In this document: one piece after another, positions 1 to 33,951 of the stretch
Layout: each line of letters opens with the position of its first letter
How positions within the stretch are numbered: position 1 is the first letter of the stretch
Assembly: GCF_037975245.1 (NCBI RefSeq)
Contig: NC_092576.1
Coordinates: forward strand, 19,366,111 to 19,430,110
Direction of reading: 5' to 3'
Source: Apostichopus japonicus
Lineage: Eukaryota; Echinodermata; Holothuroidea; Aspidochirotida; Stichopodidae
Length of the DNA: 64,000 nt
Position numbers and translations under genes: made by a program
The notes under the pieces: generated by a model
Databases searched by the model: none
Told to the model about the DNA's origin: nothing
The model's input: only the letters and a program-made list of their open reading frames with translations

Positions 1-904
1 TATTTGTATAGTAAGTACCTTCACTTCCGTACTAAGTCTAGACCTAAGTAAGTATATGCCTACTCTGTGTGTCGTACTCAAAGCAAGACCTTCCCTAATA
101 AACGGCCGTTTCTAGTGACTACTTCTACCTAATGCAAGTAATTGTGGTGTACGGTAACTTATGAGGGCACACCTAATCAAAGCCACACATAAAAAATTAT
201 AGTGAAATTATACATAGGGCTAGACTTCTTTCCGCTTAGGTCAGTACACTTTAGTCTAAGTGAATATTAGACCCTGTAGGCCTAGCTTGCCTTCGCTTTT
301 AAAAGACTAGGCCTAGGCTCTACTAGTGGTCTACATGTTTGGGAAATTTCTAATAGTGATTGCCGACAGTGAAAGAAGAGTTTGCTTAAAATTGCAAGTG
401 ATGCATTTATTGTAGTGGCCTAGATTAACCTCTGAGTGTAAAACTTACCCAGGCTAGGCTATAACCAATTAAACTATATTAGTAAGTTTAGGTTTTATGT
501 ATTGATCATGTGAAATTCAATTAGAAAAATGATAATTTTGAACTATTCATTTATTAAAACCAGAAACTTGTGTATGGTTAATCTCAATCGGGACTATGCT
601 TCAATGTTAATTGGTCAGAAATCAGTGCTTGAGGGAGGGGGTGGGGGAGACTTGTGTGTCAAACTTTAACGAGTTTTGGCTGAAATGTCAGTTAGTTAAG
701 CTAGGCCTTCCCATGCAATGATATAGGGTTAGCCTAGGTCTAGTCACATATAAGATTTATCCACATGTAAAAATGAAACACCACATGACTAGGTCACAGC
801 TTTGCACTATGTTGTAAGCCTCATGTTGTTCTCATTCTACAATTATACTACGCAGAGGTAGGTTTAGAAGCACTGTTAGTGAGGCAGATTATATTTTCAT
901 ATTA
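1..904. other. left flank, no gene seen
   Basis: AT-rich DNA with several TAGGCCTA or CCTAGGC-type words (around 275-320 and 700-740). No exon recognised. Confidence 0.4.
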
Positions 905-1147
905 GGCACAGCATATCATGAGATTGGTGTAAATCTTAATAAACTGAACTGGCCATAGCAGGGACTCCTTATGGCTTTGATTTTCTGAACATTTAAAAGG
1001 GACACCTTTACAGTAAGGTATAATATGTTTCAATATAAAGCACATCATATCATGAAATTGGTGTAAATCTCAATAAACTGAACTGTCCATAACAGGATTC
1101 CTTATGGCATTGATTTTCTGAGCATTCAAAGAGGGACACATGTACAG
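905..1147. repeat. tandem duplication of about 135 bp
   Basis: Two units, 905-1014 and 1040-1147, share catga(g/a)attggtgtaaatc, aataaactgaact and ttgattttctga. They lie just outside the low edge of the copy A block, beside a Penelope-like fragment. Confidence 0.8.
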
Positions 1148-1181
1148 TTTTCATGGGAATAACTTTCGACAAAGTAAGTGG

Positions 1182-1220
1182 GCCTGACATTTCGATCCTA
1201 GCAGGATCTTCTACATAGGC
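1182..1220 (-). mobile_element. Penelope-like repeat fragment with degenerate hammerhead core
   Basis: Minus-strand copy of the 39-nt motif at 44440-44478: GCCT, helix II GATCC-TGCTA-GGATC, GAAA, TGTC, AGGC. The CUGANGA core reads ATGTAGA, so it is probably inactive. It sits at the low edge of the duplicated block. Confidence 0.6.
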
Positions 1221-1238
1221 TGAATGACAATTAACATA

Positions 1239-2728
1239 AACTGCAAGGGACAAAATGATTTTCTGCAGCTCTTACTTGTAATTGACAATATCATCCCTGG
1301 CTTCCTTAGTGTACACAAATTAAGAAAGGGGTGAATCTCTACATTATTTGGAGAAATAAGAAGTTGAGCGATGTCATCTTCTATTAAACCACAAATCTAT
1401 ATTGTTTTATATAATCACATAAATACACAGTCCCTGATTAATTCATATCGTTATGCTATTCATCACTCATGCACAACAAGTTGAGGCATGTGAAATAACC
1501 TTGGTACACAATGTCGATCAAAGGAGGTAAAGTGTTATAGTGTTAAAAGTGTTAAAGTTTATCATACCGCATGCAGCTTCTTGTTGCTCATTATAATATC
1601 TTCTTGATTAAAACAGTGTAATCACATTTAAATGTAAGCATATCAAATTTTGCAAAATATTTTGAAATCCAGTGACTGTTCCGTTACTTAATATATTGAT
1701 ACATGGCAAACTAATGTTTAATACATTTATAGAGGTAGTGTAACACATGATCAATACGTTAGTGATTCGACTGTACTGAGCCAATTGGTTCGAACATTGT
1801 TTAGTTTGTGGCAGTTGTCGTTACATGTGGTAATTATATACAGGTGTCTAGTGGTCAAACGATCAAAGTCTCCGCTACTTTCACATGAATGTAATGTAAT
1901 GTACAACATTTTCCGTCGGATTTCTAAGTTTAAGACAACGAAAATAACCATACAACCATGAAAGACGACCAAGGTAAATGATTATGTAATTAATCTTTCT
2001 TTATTTTCAGTACTACAAGATAATGAAAGGCGCAGATATGTGTAAACAAAATCGTGAAGAGAATTTGGATTAATGTAATATAAGTGTTGAAAAATCGTGG
2101 ATATTTGCGGAAATCTCACAATATTAGTACAGAAAACCGAATGAATTTAGTTAGATATTTCAGATATAAAATGAACAGATAAACTAAATGAAAATATATT
2201 AAACGGCATTAAATGTCCTGCGATATAATACAATGTGATATTGGAACCTAGTTGGCACACAGCAGATCTACCCAAAGCCATAGTTGGTTGTTAAAGTGAG
2301 AGTGACTTCGGAAATACTTTAACTGTATTTACTTTGTAAATAAAGATAAATTGAAAGATGCTGCCAAGAGAAGTATTACCGGATATCCTGTATTTAGTTT
2401 ATGAAGCTATATGGCCGTTAAGTTCCTTTGCAACGATAACAGCATATGAAATTGTCATGTAAAATGCCATCAATGAATGCAGCAACTATTTGTTTAGACA
2501 ATCTTCAGTATTATAAAAACATATAACTAATGCAATGTACAGGCATATTTAAGATTAATATCGATAATGTTATAAAACGATGAGTAGAAAATGGTAAACT
2601 GATCATATATTTGACGTAAAAACAAGAGTTTTGATTGTTACTGAAGTGTTTTTTCGGAGACCTAGGATTTTAATAATTGGCTAGTAATAATAAATACAAT
2701 GTTATGAGGGCTCCTGATCAGCTTAAGA
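1239..2728 (-). other. copy A 3' UTR / downstream flank inside the duplication
   Basis: Sequence downstream of the copy A stop that stays homologous to 35583-37057 after copy B's stop. No coding exon was recognised. One minus-strand AATAAA (plus 2000-2005) is not conserved in copy B, so the polyadenylation site is undecided. Confidence 0.5.
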
Positions 2729-22011
<19,283 letters not shown>

Positions 22012-22812
22012 CTATTGAGAGATAACATATAAACTGTCAATTAAAGTAAATAATGCATTAAGCTTCTTGAAAACAAAACAGATCTAGGCTCTCTCTCTTA
22101 TTACAGTTTATCATCTTCTCTAATACGTTGATACAAATGAATTATCACAGACGATCAAATGTACTAGAATATTTCTCAGCTGTGTTGGAAATTATTGAAA
22201 GTAACCGAGAAATATGTCAGGGACACAGAGTGAAAGACATATACCAGGAAATGTATTGGCATCAACACAGCTTTGCTCTGAACCCAACCATAATAGAAAA
22301 CAAGGGAACGAGAAGAAAAGATGGTTAACATATATTGCAATACCGCATCAGGAAACCAGCCTAACTTACAAATCACAAAGCCAATCGGAATAGTGATTCA
22401 TTGACTCATTTTAGATTCGAGAACCTTTAACAGTAACCCTGAATACAAGAGTTCAAAATGCTAAACATTGCTCACATTAATTTATCTGCAAGGTCCAGAT
22501 TGTAATAGTTAGACTTACATACCAACTAACAAGTTCATTCATGCTGTACTTTAGACGTGTGTGTATTCCAAGGTTTTCAGACTTTGACCCTCCAAGAAGC
22601 AAAAGTATTCTGGTACTCACTAATGTGGACGTAAATATCAAATATTAGAGTAATTCAATAGCTTCCAGACTTTATCAATTTTAAAAGGTTTTACAAAGTT
22701 GAATATCTGCTGACATCAAATGACCTTTGATATTCTATAGAGCTCAACAAGTTCCTTGGACTCCTTGAAATCGTGGTGAGTTGGAAAATCCAGAACAGTG
22801 AAACAACTTCCA

Positions 22813-22883
22813 GCCTCCACCGGGATTCAAACCCGGGCCTCCCGCTTTATATGCGGACACCCTAATCACTAGGCTATGGACGC
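22813..22883 (-). repeat. tRNA-like sequence (SINE head or tRNA pseudogene)
   Basis: 71 nt on the minus strand with an A box tagcctagtgattagg and B box ggtttgaatcc (one mismatch to the consensus). The acceptor stem pairs at 6 of 7 positions, the anticodon stem TCCGC/GCGGG closes a 7-nt loop ATATAAA, and the T stem CCGGG/CCCGG closes a 7-nt loop. The loop would give anticodon ATA, unusual for a functional gene. A B-box T in place of C also points to a pseudogene or tRNA-derived SINE. Confidence 0.65.
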
Positions 22884-22986
22884 TGATTGTATGTCCAGAG
22901 ATTCGAAACCGGTAAGGAAGGTCTTAATTCCACTGAAGGCGTTTGACACCTTGTATCAAACAGTACTATATATATTTTTATTTTAT

Positions 22987-23202
<216 letters not shown>

Positions 23203-24130
23203 ATACAGAAGTACAACATAGATTGACATCAGTGGTTTTAATGGTCTACAAAATATCTAAATTAATTTAGTACCTAAAGTCATCATTTAATACCATATCT
23301 ACCCTTCCATTCCTAGCTAAAGGACCTTAGTACAATTCTTCAGTTTCAGCAGATATAGAAATGGCAAAATAGATTGAATAAATTGCGACATTGTTTTCCT
23401 TTTTTATCTTTCCAAAAGGGAAGATCGAAAGAATGCGTAGCACTGTCGTTACCAGTTAATACAATGCTGCACATTGTTTCAGCAGCATATCGTACACAGA
23501 AGTCTCAAAGCTTTATTTGTTCACAAAAGCATTGTTATAAATTACCAATTATGATTTTAACCTTTGATTTAGACAGGCATAAGGAAGCTAGCATTCTGCA
23601 GTAGTCCCTATAAAGCATAAACCTGCTTCCTCTTAAAGTTGAGACCCGTTATGAAAATTTAATAGTACAACCATTGTATTGCTAAAGGTTAAGGAAATCA
23701 ATATTCACCAATTATCAAAGTTCTTCCACTTAGCATACATAGGACAGAACTTGTTTAATATATATAATACAAACAATTGTTTTGATAACATCTATGGATT
23801 GTTCAAAGTCCAGAACTAATTATCAAGGTGTACTGTACAATGCAAGATAGTTGAAATGATGAAGGTCTCATGTACATGTACAGTAGAAACAGTACAGTGA
23901 GCTATCTGTCCCATGAAGATATACAAACTGTAAAACAGGATGTTGAATTTACCCGTTATTCAATAATGTACACCTCACCGTTATTATATGATCTCAGGGA
24001 TTGAATTTCTGTAAAACATAGCAACACAAAGTTACTGTTGAAAGCTACACTTTTTCTTTCCAGTATAAATTACATTCGTGAGATCATATATAGCTACCAG
24101 AGAAGAGGGGAAAGAACAGGGTAATTGAAG

Positions 24131-24545
24131 AAAGAAGGAAACCTTCCCCCTCATTCTCCCCTTGTCCCCCCCTCCCCATTTTCACTCCTCTTCTCATAAC
24201 TCTCTTCCACCTTTTTTCTCCACACCTTTCTGTCTTTGTCCTTCTCCAGTTTATTCCCTTTCCGTAATCCTCTCCTTGTCATTCCACTGTTTATCTCCTA
24301 CCTCTCCTCTTCCCCTGTTAGTGTCCTTCTTTCTTCTCTCCATCCATTGTCTACTAATCCCCTTACATCTATCTCTTTGTGTTCACCCTGTTCATTAACC
24401 TGTCTGTATTTTGTGCGTGTTTTTGTCTCTTCTGTTACTGTTACTTGTCATTTAGCCTTTGAAGAAGATCCTGCTAGGATCGAAACGTCAGGCCAACTTA
24501 CTTTTACACATTCTCATACACAGGCTCTCTAGTGGAGAAGCAGTT
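24131..24545 (+). mobile_element. Penelope-like repeat (CT-rich body, hammerhead-like 3' part)
   Basis: CT-rich stretch followed by the conserved segment gaagaagatcctgctaggat, cgaaacgtcaggcc and ctctctagtgga. It matches the insertion at 44119-44552 nearly base for base in its 3' half. The hammerhead-like core is 24455-24493, with UUGAAGA in place of CUGAAGA. Borders are approximate. Assignment to Penelope-like elements rests on the known hammerhead motifs of that group. Confidence 0.6.
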
Positions 24546-26083
24546 TGCTAACAGTTGTTTTTTTTTAGCGTTCTAACATATCAAAATTGTCGGCTCTGAT
24601 GAAAGCAACAACAATATTACCATTTTGTCCATAACTTAGGAGTGTTTGCCACAGCAGTAAGGTAGTCACAGCAATAACCTGCACTTTGTAAGTTATCTTT
24701 TCTTCATACAATAATTTGGTATGCCTGAGAGGTAAAATTAAAATGAATAGATGTTATTTATTACAGATATTAATAAACCTCATTAAAACTAGTTGTGTAC
24801 ATGTGACTATCTATAGATGTTATGTACAGTAAACAGAACATTTCTGATGAAATGCATCAACTGCTTGACATTATTTATACCGTTATATCAGGATATCTTT
24901 TACATTTCACATTTGGCTTCAGGAATTTCAAGAACAGAGGGTAAAAATCAATGAATTATCCAAAAAGATTATTAACACTTGAAGGAAACAACATTTACAG
25001 GAGAAAGCTTCAGGTATGCAGGTTCACTATGGGAACTAGTTGATCAGTTTCTCATGGCGGCCATGTAATGATATCACTGTGAGAACAATTCTTTATAGAC
25101 ATGTGGGGTGAATGGATATCAATATTTGAAACTATAGCACTTACAAGAAGGTTAACATTAAGTTATGTATGGACCTTAACCTTGTTAAAACTCTTTCATC
25201 TGAAAACTCAAATTTGGATTAGTGTGCATATATACGCATACTGTAAATATGGTATCCCAATTTCTCAATTACAACAAATTAGTGCATTTTACATTGTAAA
25301 ACTATACAAAATATGAAACTTACCACTTTATCGAGATATACTGACGGTGCAAAACGGTAAATATCTTAAAACGGTTTCATATAACTGGAAGGGCACGTTC
25401 GTTCCCCCCATGCGCCCCTAGTTCTTTCGCCCCTGTTTGTGTACTGCTTTGTTACTGCTGTTGGGTATTTTTTGTCATTACCTCAAGCCATACCTTCCAC
25501 GATAACTACAATCTTATGCTCACAAAATATGACCATTTCTAGGCTCTCGACCATGATAATGTCTGTAAAGTTCTGACGATGGCATTACATTCCACAGTGC
25601 GATGTCACTATATAGGAAGTTTCATAGAACAGCCATTGAGTAATTAGAGTATACGTCCTTGTAAATATTGCCCTGTTTGGTAATACTCAAAACGAATTTG
25701 TTCATAGTATCTCTCTGTCTTTGATCGTTACATTTCGTGACAGTAACATTGATAAACGATAGCTATGAAAGCCTTCTGGGTGGGCTTATTTGAGAAATCT
25801 CAAATAATGCAACAAATTTGTTTATGCATTGTTCATATTGTGTGTTAAAGTGTAAGAAAAGAATTAAATAAACGACATCGGTGTACGCAAAGGGAAACAA
25901 CGGGGGACCATCTTGCCTTCATCGTTCTTTGGGGACAGACGTTCAGGATATATATATATTATATATTCAGTCGGGAAGAATAAGACCAACGGTTAATTTA
26001 TAAACAAAAGTTATCAACAAAGATCACATGAAATACTTTTTTTTTTCGTTTCGTGTTTGTTTAATGCTTATTAATTATGACTA

Positions 26084-26085
<2 letters not shown>

Positions 26086-26148
<63 letters not shown>

Positions 26149-26175
26149 CTCATGACACACATATATATATATATA
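26086..26175. repeat. (TA)n microsatellite
   Basis: Two TA runs (about 26086-26142 and 26161-26175) separated by a short unique piece. Confidence 0.9.
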
Positions 26176-27479
26176 TTATTATATGATTGTAGTATTAATT
26201 ATATAGATTTACTTTGTAAATGCTACTTGTTTTATGTTCATATTACTGTTTCTACATTTTTGATGTCTATTTTATTTTTGACTTTTGTACGCTGTATATG
26301 TTTCCTTAATTTGCCCATAGGCTACTGCTCGTTTACTGCCATACTGTCAACTATTTTATCTCTAATATATTTTGTAACTGAGTAACTCTCTTCGATGCGT
26401 AAGTCGACATAAAAATAACGAAAATAAATACGGACCATCATGGTTTGCAAAAAAAATCAGTGAGATTATTTATTTATTAACTCTGTTTGATACAGCTATT
26501 CCGTTGTTTCTATTTCCTGACTTACGTATAAACTTGGATGTGAGACCTTACTGTCCAACCGCTTTCACTTTCACATTACATCAACAAGTTGAACTTAAAA
26601 AGTGTAACCTAGTCATTGTATATAATCCCTCGTTTATTTTCCCATGCGATCACAGAATGTTGTATTGGATGTATAAATATAGTGATGTTTATTTTTTTTA
26701 TAGGCTACTCCTCGACCACCCATCCTGGTGATTTGAAAGAAACACACAAATTACGGGAATTAAAAAAAAACTAGTTTCACTTATCAAGTGCGATCCATGC
26801 ATGAGTCCCATAAGTAGTGTAGTTTGAATACTGCTATTGTATGCACTGAGTTTCCGATCCCGCATCTGTAATTTATTTCCTCGTTAAACCATGCAGAATA
26901 TATCTCTCTTCAACATAGATCAAGAAATTTCTTAGCTCTACCGTTTACAGACTGGACTTTTTATTAAGATTTATAGTGAATTCAAACTAACATACCTGAC
27001 AATATATATCCTATTTTATGTTTTTAGTCTACATTAAGAAGTGCCTTTATTCTAAGAATTGTACAAAGTATAATAGAGAACAAAACTGTATAGATGATCT
27101 AACAAATGAAAAAAATATATGTAGTTATTACAATTTGAAACTGAAAATTATATCAGTACTTATCGTTTGGAATGGTTTAATGTTATATCAATTGTGTATA
27201 CGATGACTGCAACTAAGATATTGCATGTGCTTGCCAATGTCAGTGTCCTTTAACTAACCGTCTTATGCCGGATATAGCCAGTAAAGTGATTTTTCAACAG
27301 TTTATCAATGGTTTGTAAAAAGGTTCTGAAGTACAGTATGGGCTACAAAGAGATCATCACATATGTGGTATATCAACTGACAAAAAAAATGGACATTATG
27401 AACAGTTTCAATCGTTGAGTAGAACCAAGTCAAATTGTCCTCAAACAAGTCACAAGAAACAGGGTTACAGGAGCTTTAT

Positions 27480-29660
<2,181 letters not shown>

Positions 29661-32600
29661 TTGTTAGTTGCCTATGTTCATGTTAAATCTTTTTTATTTC
29701 CAGTGACCCAGTTCAACATTTTGAAATTTATCTTGTAGTTCTGGAAGTGTTACGGTTAAAATACAACACAATCTTTGGTTTAAATAACATTAATTATGTT
29801 TGCTTCTGGTTTATTCTAATTCATTAATTCACAGTAATGATAACGGGTGATGACGGTTGACGTATACTTGTGTTGTAGGATTATAGCCAAAAATGTAATG
29901 TAAGTTGTTTTTCTTTAAACCTCCTTTGATGTTACGAATTATAGAAGTGTGATTTAAAAATAATATTGTCTATGAAAAGTACAGTTTTATTTTTACGTCA
30001 TATAATACGAGGAGATCACTGTGGTGTTAGTATTTTGAGTATTCTTTAACTGTGATTATAGATGTTTGCATTGATAATTCTGTTCCATGATTATTGAGTT
30101 TGTGTAAGTGTTTTTTTTTTTGTTTTTTTTTTGCTTATTGATGATTGTCATTATTGAATCTGTTACTTATAATTTGTAATGCTTCTCTAGACACCACATT
30201 TTGTAGATTGTACATATTGTGCAGAGTTTTCGGATGGTTCAGATATTTCGAAAAGGTTCAGATTGTACTTTTCTTAATTTCAATCAAATTGTTCTGATTG
30301 TTCAGATTGTCCATTAAAACCGTCTAGAATTGATATTGAAATATACTTAATTATACGTTTAACATCTGATCTGCGTTTTTAAAATGTGGTTGTAACTATC
30401 TGAAAAATATCTCTGGGATATTTACATACCTTACCGCATCCTCACCCACCCCATCCACGTCCTTTCTTTTAAACGTCACATAAATTACTTATTAGCGCAA
30501 CCTAGCGTTTAGAATTAATTAAAAAGACTTAATGTATATTGTTAATATGTCCCAGAATACACCATTGGACATGTAATTGTTCTTTTTTTTTTTTTTTTTT
30601 TACTGCGGGAGGAACCCACTGAAGACAGCACTATATGTCAGTTGGCTTCAACGATACCAGGTGCCGCGGGCTTATAAAATCTTTGATTCGTTTCTGGACC
30701 TTTCTTAAAGTTCAACTCCTACCCAAAGTAGTAATGCCCCTCCCTCCCCATTGAAATCCTAAATGAACTGAATTTATCTATTGCAAGAGATGGCTTGCTC
30801 GTAACACTACAACAATAGTCTCACGCCCGCCCCGCCCACACCCGCCCAGCCCACACACCCCTCCCCAGATTATGCCATGTAGGGATGTTAAAATATGTGA
30901 GACATAACCCGCATAATGTATATGTGGATTAAAAGGAATATTAACATGTATTAAATAGAATATATAACAAAATGCATGTTACATCGGCCAAGCACATTGA
31001 TAGGAAAAACATTCGTGTTAGAATGGATGTGTCTTCTCATGAACTGACAAACACGCGATTAAACTTGAATATTATGTACGAACTCGGGTCAATAAAAGTT
31101 TTATTACCCAGAAAGGAGAGGGAACTACTCACAAAAGGAGAGAACAGTTATATCTAGCGAGGTATCGATCGTGACGAAAGCCCGTCGGGTGTGAGCGTTC
31201 TTCAGATATACATAGCTGTAAATGATGCGGGGTGGAGGTTATAAAGTCTTAGTATTGTAACGCTGACCTTGGTCTACTTATTTGCAATATACTACTCACT
31301 TCAAGATTAATTTACGTTGTCCAGTTACAGAGCTGTTGACAATTCCTAATCATGGACGTTAAATAATGAATCTAAGATGCTGACTTCGGTCAGATTGCGG
31401 CTTTGATAAGCCACGGATGGCGTCTTCGCGATTTCCTGCTTGCAGGAGGATCTAAAATACATATATACATACATACTTATTCTGATAAAAAAAATCAGTC
31501 GGTCGAAAGATGGAGAGAGTGTCCTATTTTACTCGAAATAACTTATTGCTGAAATGAATTCAGATGATGGTTTGCGATTGAAGAATTGAAGAGCGGGTTT
31601 ACCATGCACAGTGTTATTTACTCAGCTTATATCTAATCTTTACTACCCAATACAACATACACAATGATAAGTAATAGTTCATGAGTAAGGACGAACATAC
31701 CATTGGGGATGTACATATAACTGACTGAATTGAGTAAAATGTTCACATACAATTGGTACGTAAGAACGTTTCTCGCGAGTAGACTGTCTCACAAGAAACC
31801 TTAACTATTATCAACACTCAGGAAGATCTCTTATGTGAAGACGTAGGAGTACGTATGCTCACGAGAAGATATCTCGCAAGCAAAGTTTATTGGGAGAGGA
31901 TTGAGTACATTTAATTACGAGCAAGTCTCTCGTGCGAAGGCAGTCTAATATCACTTTCTAGTAAATAGGAGTCTCGTGTGTAGAATTATTCATTAGAACA
32001 TATCTCTTGTGAGAACAATGACTCGTAAGTATATTAACTTGTAGGAAAATATCTCTTGTGTAGAATTACTCGTTAGAATATTTATCGCGAGAGCAATGAC
32101 TCGTGGGTAATAAGGCCTCGCATTACTGAGTGAAAATATTGACGTTTATAATTTTGATGTTATCTTTCAATATTCTTTCCCTAAGTTGGTTTCTTTACGA
32201 TAGTGGACATTCGAGCCAAATGGGCACAGGCTATCTAGGTCGCAAATACTCTTACAAAACAAAATTAGATTGATTTTTAATCTAATGTCTAACAAGCCTA
32301 ACACGCATAGCCCCTTGTCAAGTCTACGATCTAGGTTGACTTTAAACACACAAATATTTGGGTCCTAAACTTAATGCAACTAGTTCCTTTAACTTTATCT
32401 CTACAAGTAACTCAGCCAAAATACGTTTTATATTGCCTTAAATTACACAACTTACATTCAGATATCCTATCCTTTCGCTTGCTGCCTTCGTCCCTTCGCA
32501 TGTGAGTTCAAATCAATTCAGGCATGTATGCTACTATCACATGGAATTTTCTAACGCTAAAAAATACACCGGAAAATGGGAGATGAAATCAGCTGTCTAG

Positions 32601-33744
32601 CGATTGGCTGAAGAGCCTCGCCAACGGATCTATGCAAATTACGCAGTTTCGTTTTTGGCTTATTTAAGAACATGTAAAACACAACACTACGAGCTTGGCG
32701 TGCGTCATGAAAGATACAGGGTCAGATTTAGGGTAGCATATATGCCCATTAAAAGCCCCATTGACTTACACACTAAATCACAAAAGTAATGTGGTCTCTA
32801 AGTCTAGATAGAAGTTTTCACTTGCTAAACGCTACCATCACCGGATAGCTGACAACTTGGCCTTTCATGGCACCATACATTTTCCGTATCATGACCGTGT
32901 AGATTTTTTGCTATCCGAGCCGGAAGTTTTCGTCACTTACAAACAAACCTCTTCACTCAGTGGTAAACAATTTTCCTACGCTGCTCCTGGGAGGCCTTAA
33001 AGGGGTCTAAAATTGCCTCAATTGACCCAATTTTCTCACTACATTTACTTCCATTCATGCTCTTCAACATGCAAGCCACAAAAGAAAAAAACTAGATTAT
33101 GATTGATAACAGGTCAAAAAAGATGTTCTCCTTCTGCTTTTTGGCACTTTTCCTGAAGGAGAACACTTTGGGCGGATTGATATAGACGCTAATAGGAGTA
33201 TGCCACCTTAGAGGCCATAAGAGTTTCCTCAAGCCATTCATCCGCTTATTTCGGAAACAATACAAACATAACTAAATAACCAAAAAAACAAATAACATTT
33301 TCGTTACAGTATCTATTTCCTTTCCAAGGGACTCGTGATACACATTGACGTAACATCGTCATGATGCAAGAGGATTAAGGTCGGGAGTGGATCAAATTAT
33401 TTTCTATGGTTTTCGTGCCGAGGCTCTATCTCGGGTGACTTTCTAAACAAATTATCGTCGCCGCAGTCGCTATTCACGCCTTCCATCCTTCCATATGGGT
33501 ACCACTCATTCAAAACACTCATGGTAGCAGTGGGCGAGACATCAGTATAGTTTTTAGTCTGTGCTGATGCAGTTATACGTACCAAAAAGAAGATTATACC
33601 ACGTTAGCCCGTCCCTTATCTGCACTGTTGTTATATGTTGAGCCCTTGCAAATTATTCGTTGATGCTGGGGGTATAGCTGAATATAGAGGTGACAGCGAA
33701 AGTTAGGATTGGCACCGTGACCGGGTACCCAACCTATATATAGG

Positions 33745-33838
<94 letters not shown>

Positions 33839-33865
33839 GATATATATATATATATATCGATATAT

Positions 33866-33951
<86 letters not shown>

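Noticed and set aside
1050-1253. Minus-strand frame containing VEDPARIEMSG
   Set aside because: The same peptide-like string arises in the 24.4-kb repeat from the hammerhead segment, so it is repeat DNA.
1751-1972. Minus-strand frame conserved at 36069-36290 (MVVFHGCMVIFV)
   Set aside because: Lies downstream of the PTP stop in both copies; conservation is explained by the recent duplication, and it has no domain.
24162-24532. Plus-strand open frames rich in Ser, Pro and Leu (also 44070-44343)
   Set aside because: They lie in the CT-rich body of the Penelope-like repeat and share no conserved frame between copies.
31150-31215. Second hammerhead candidate (minus-strand CTGAAGA at about 31200)
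   Set aside because: The GAAA element and a proper helix II are missing in the right order.
33397-33585. 62-residue minus-strand frame
   Set aside because: No ATG start, no domain recognised and no suitable splice sites; kept out of the gene model.
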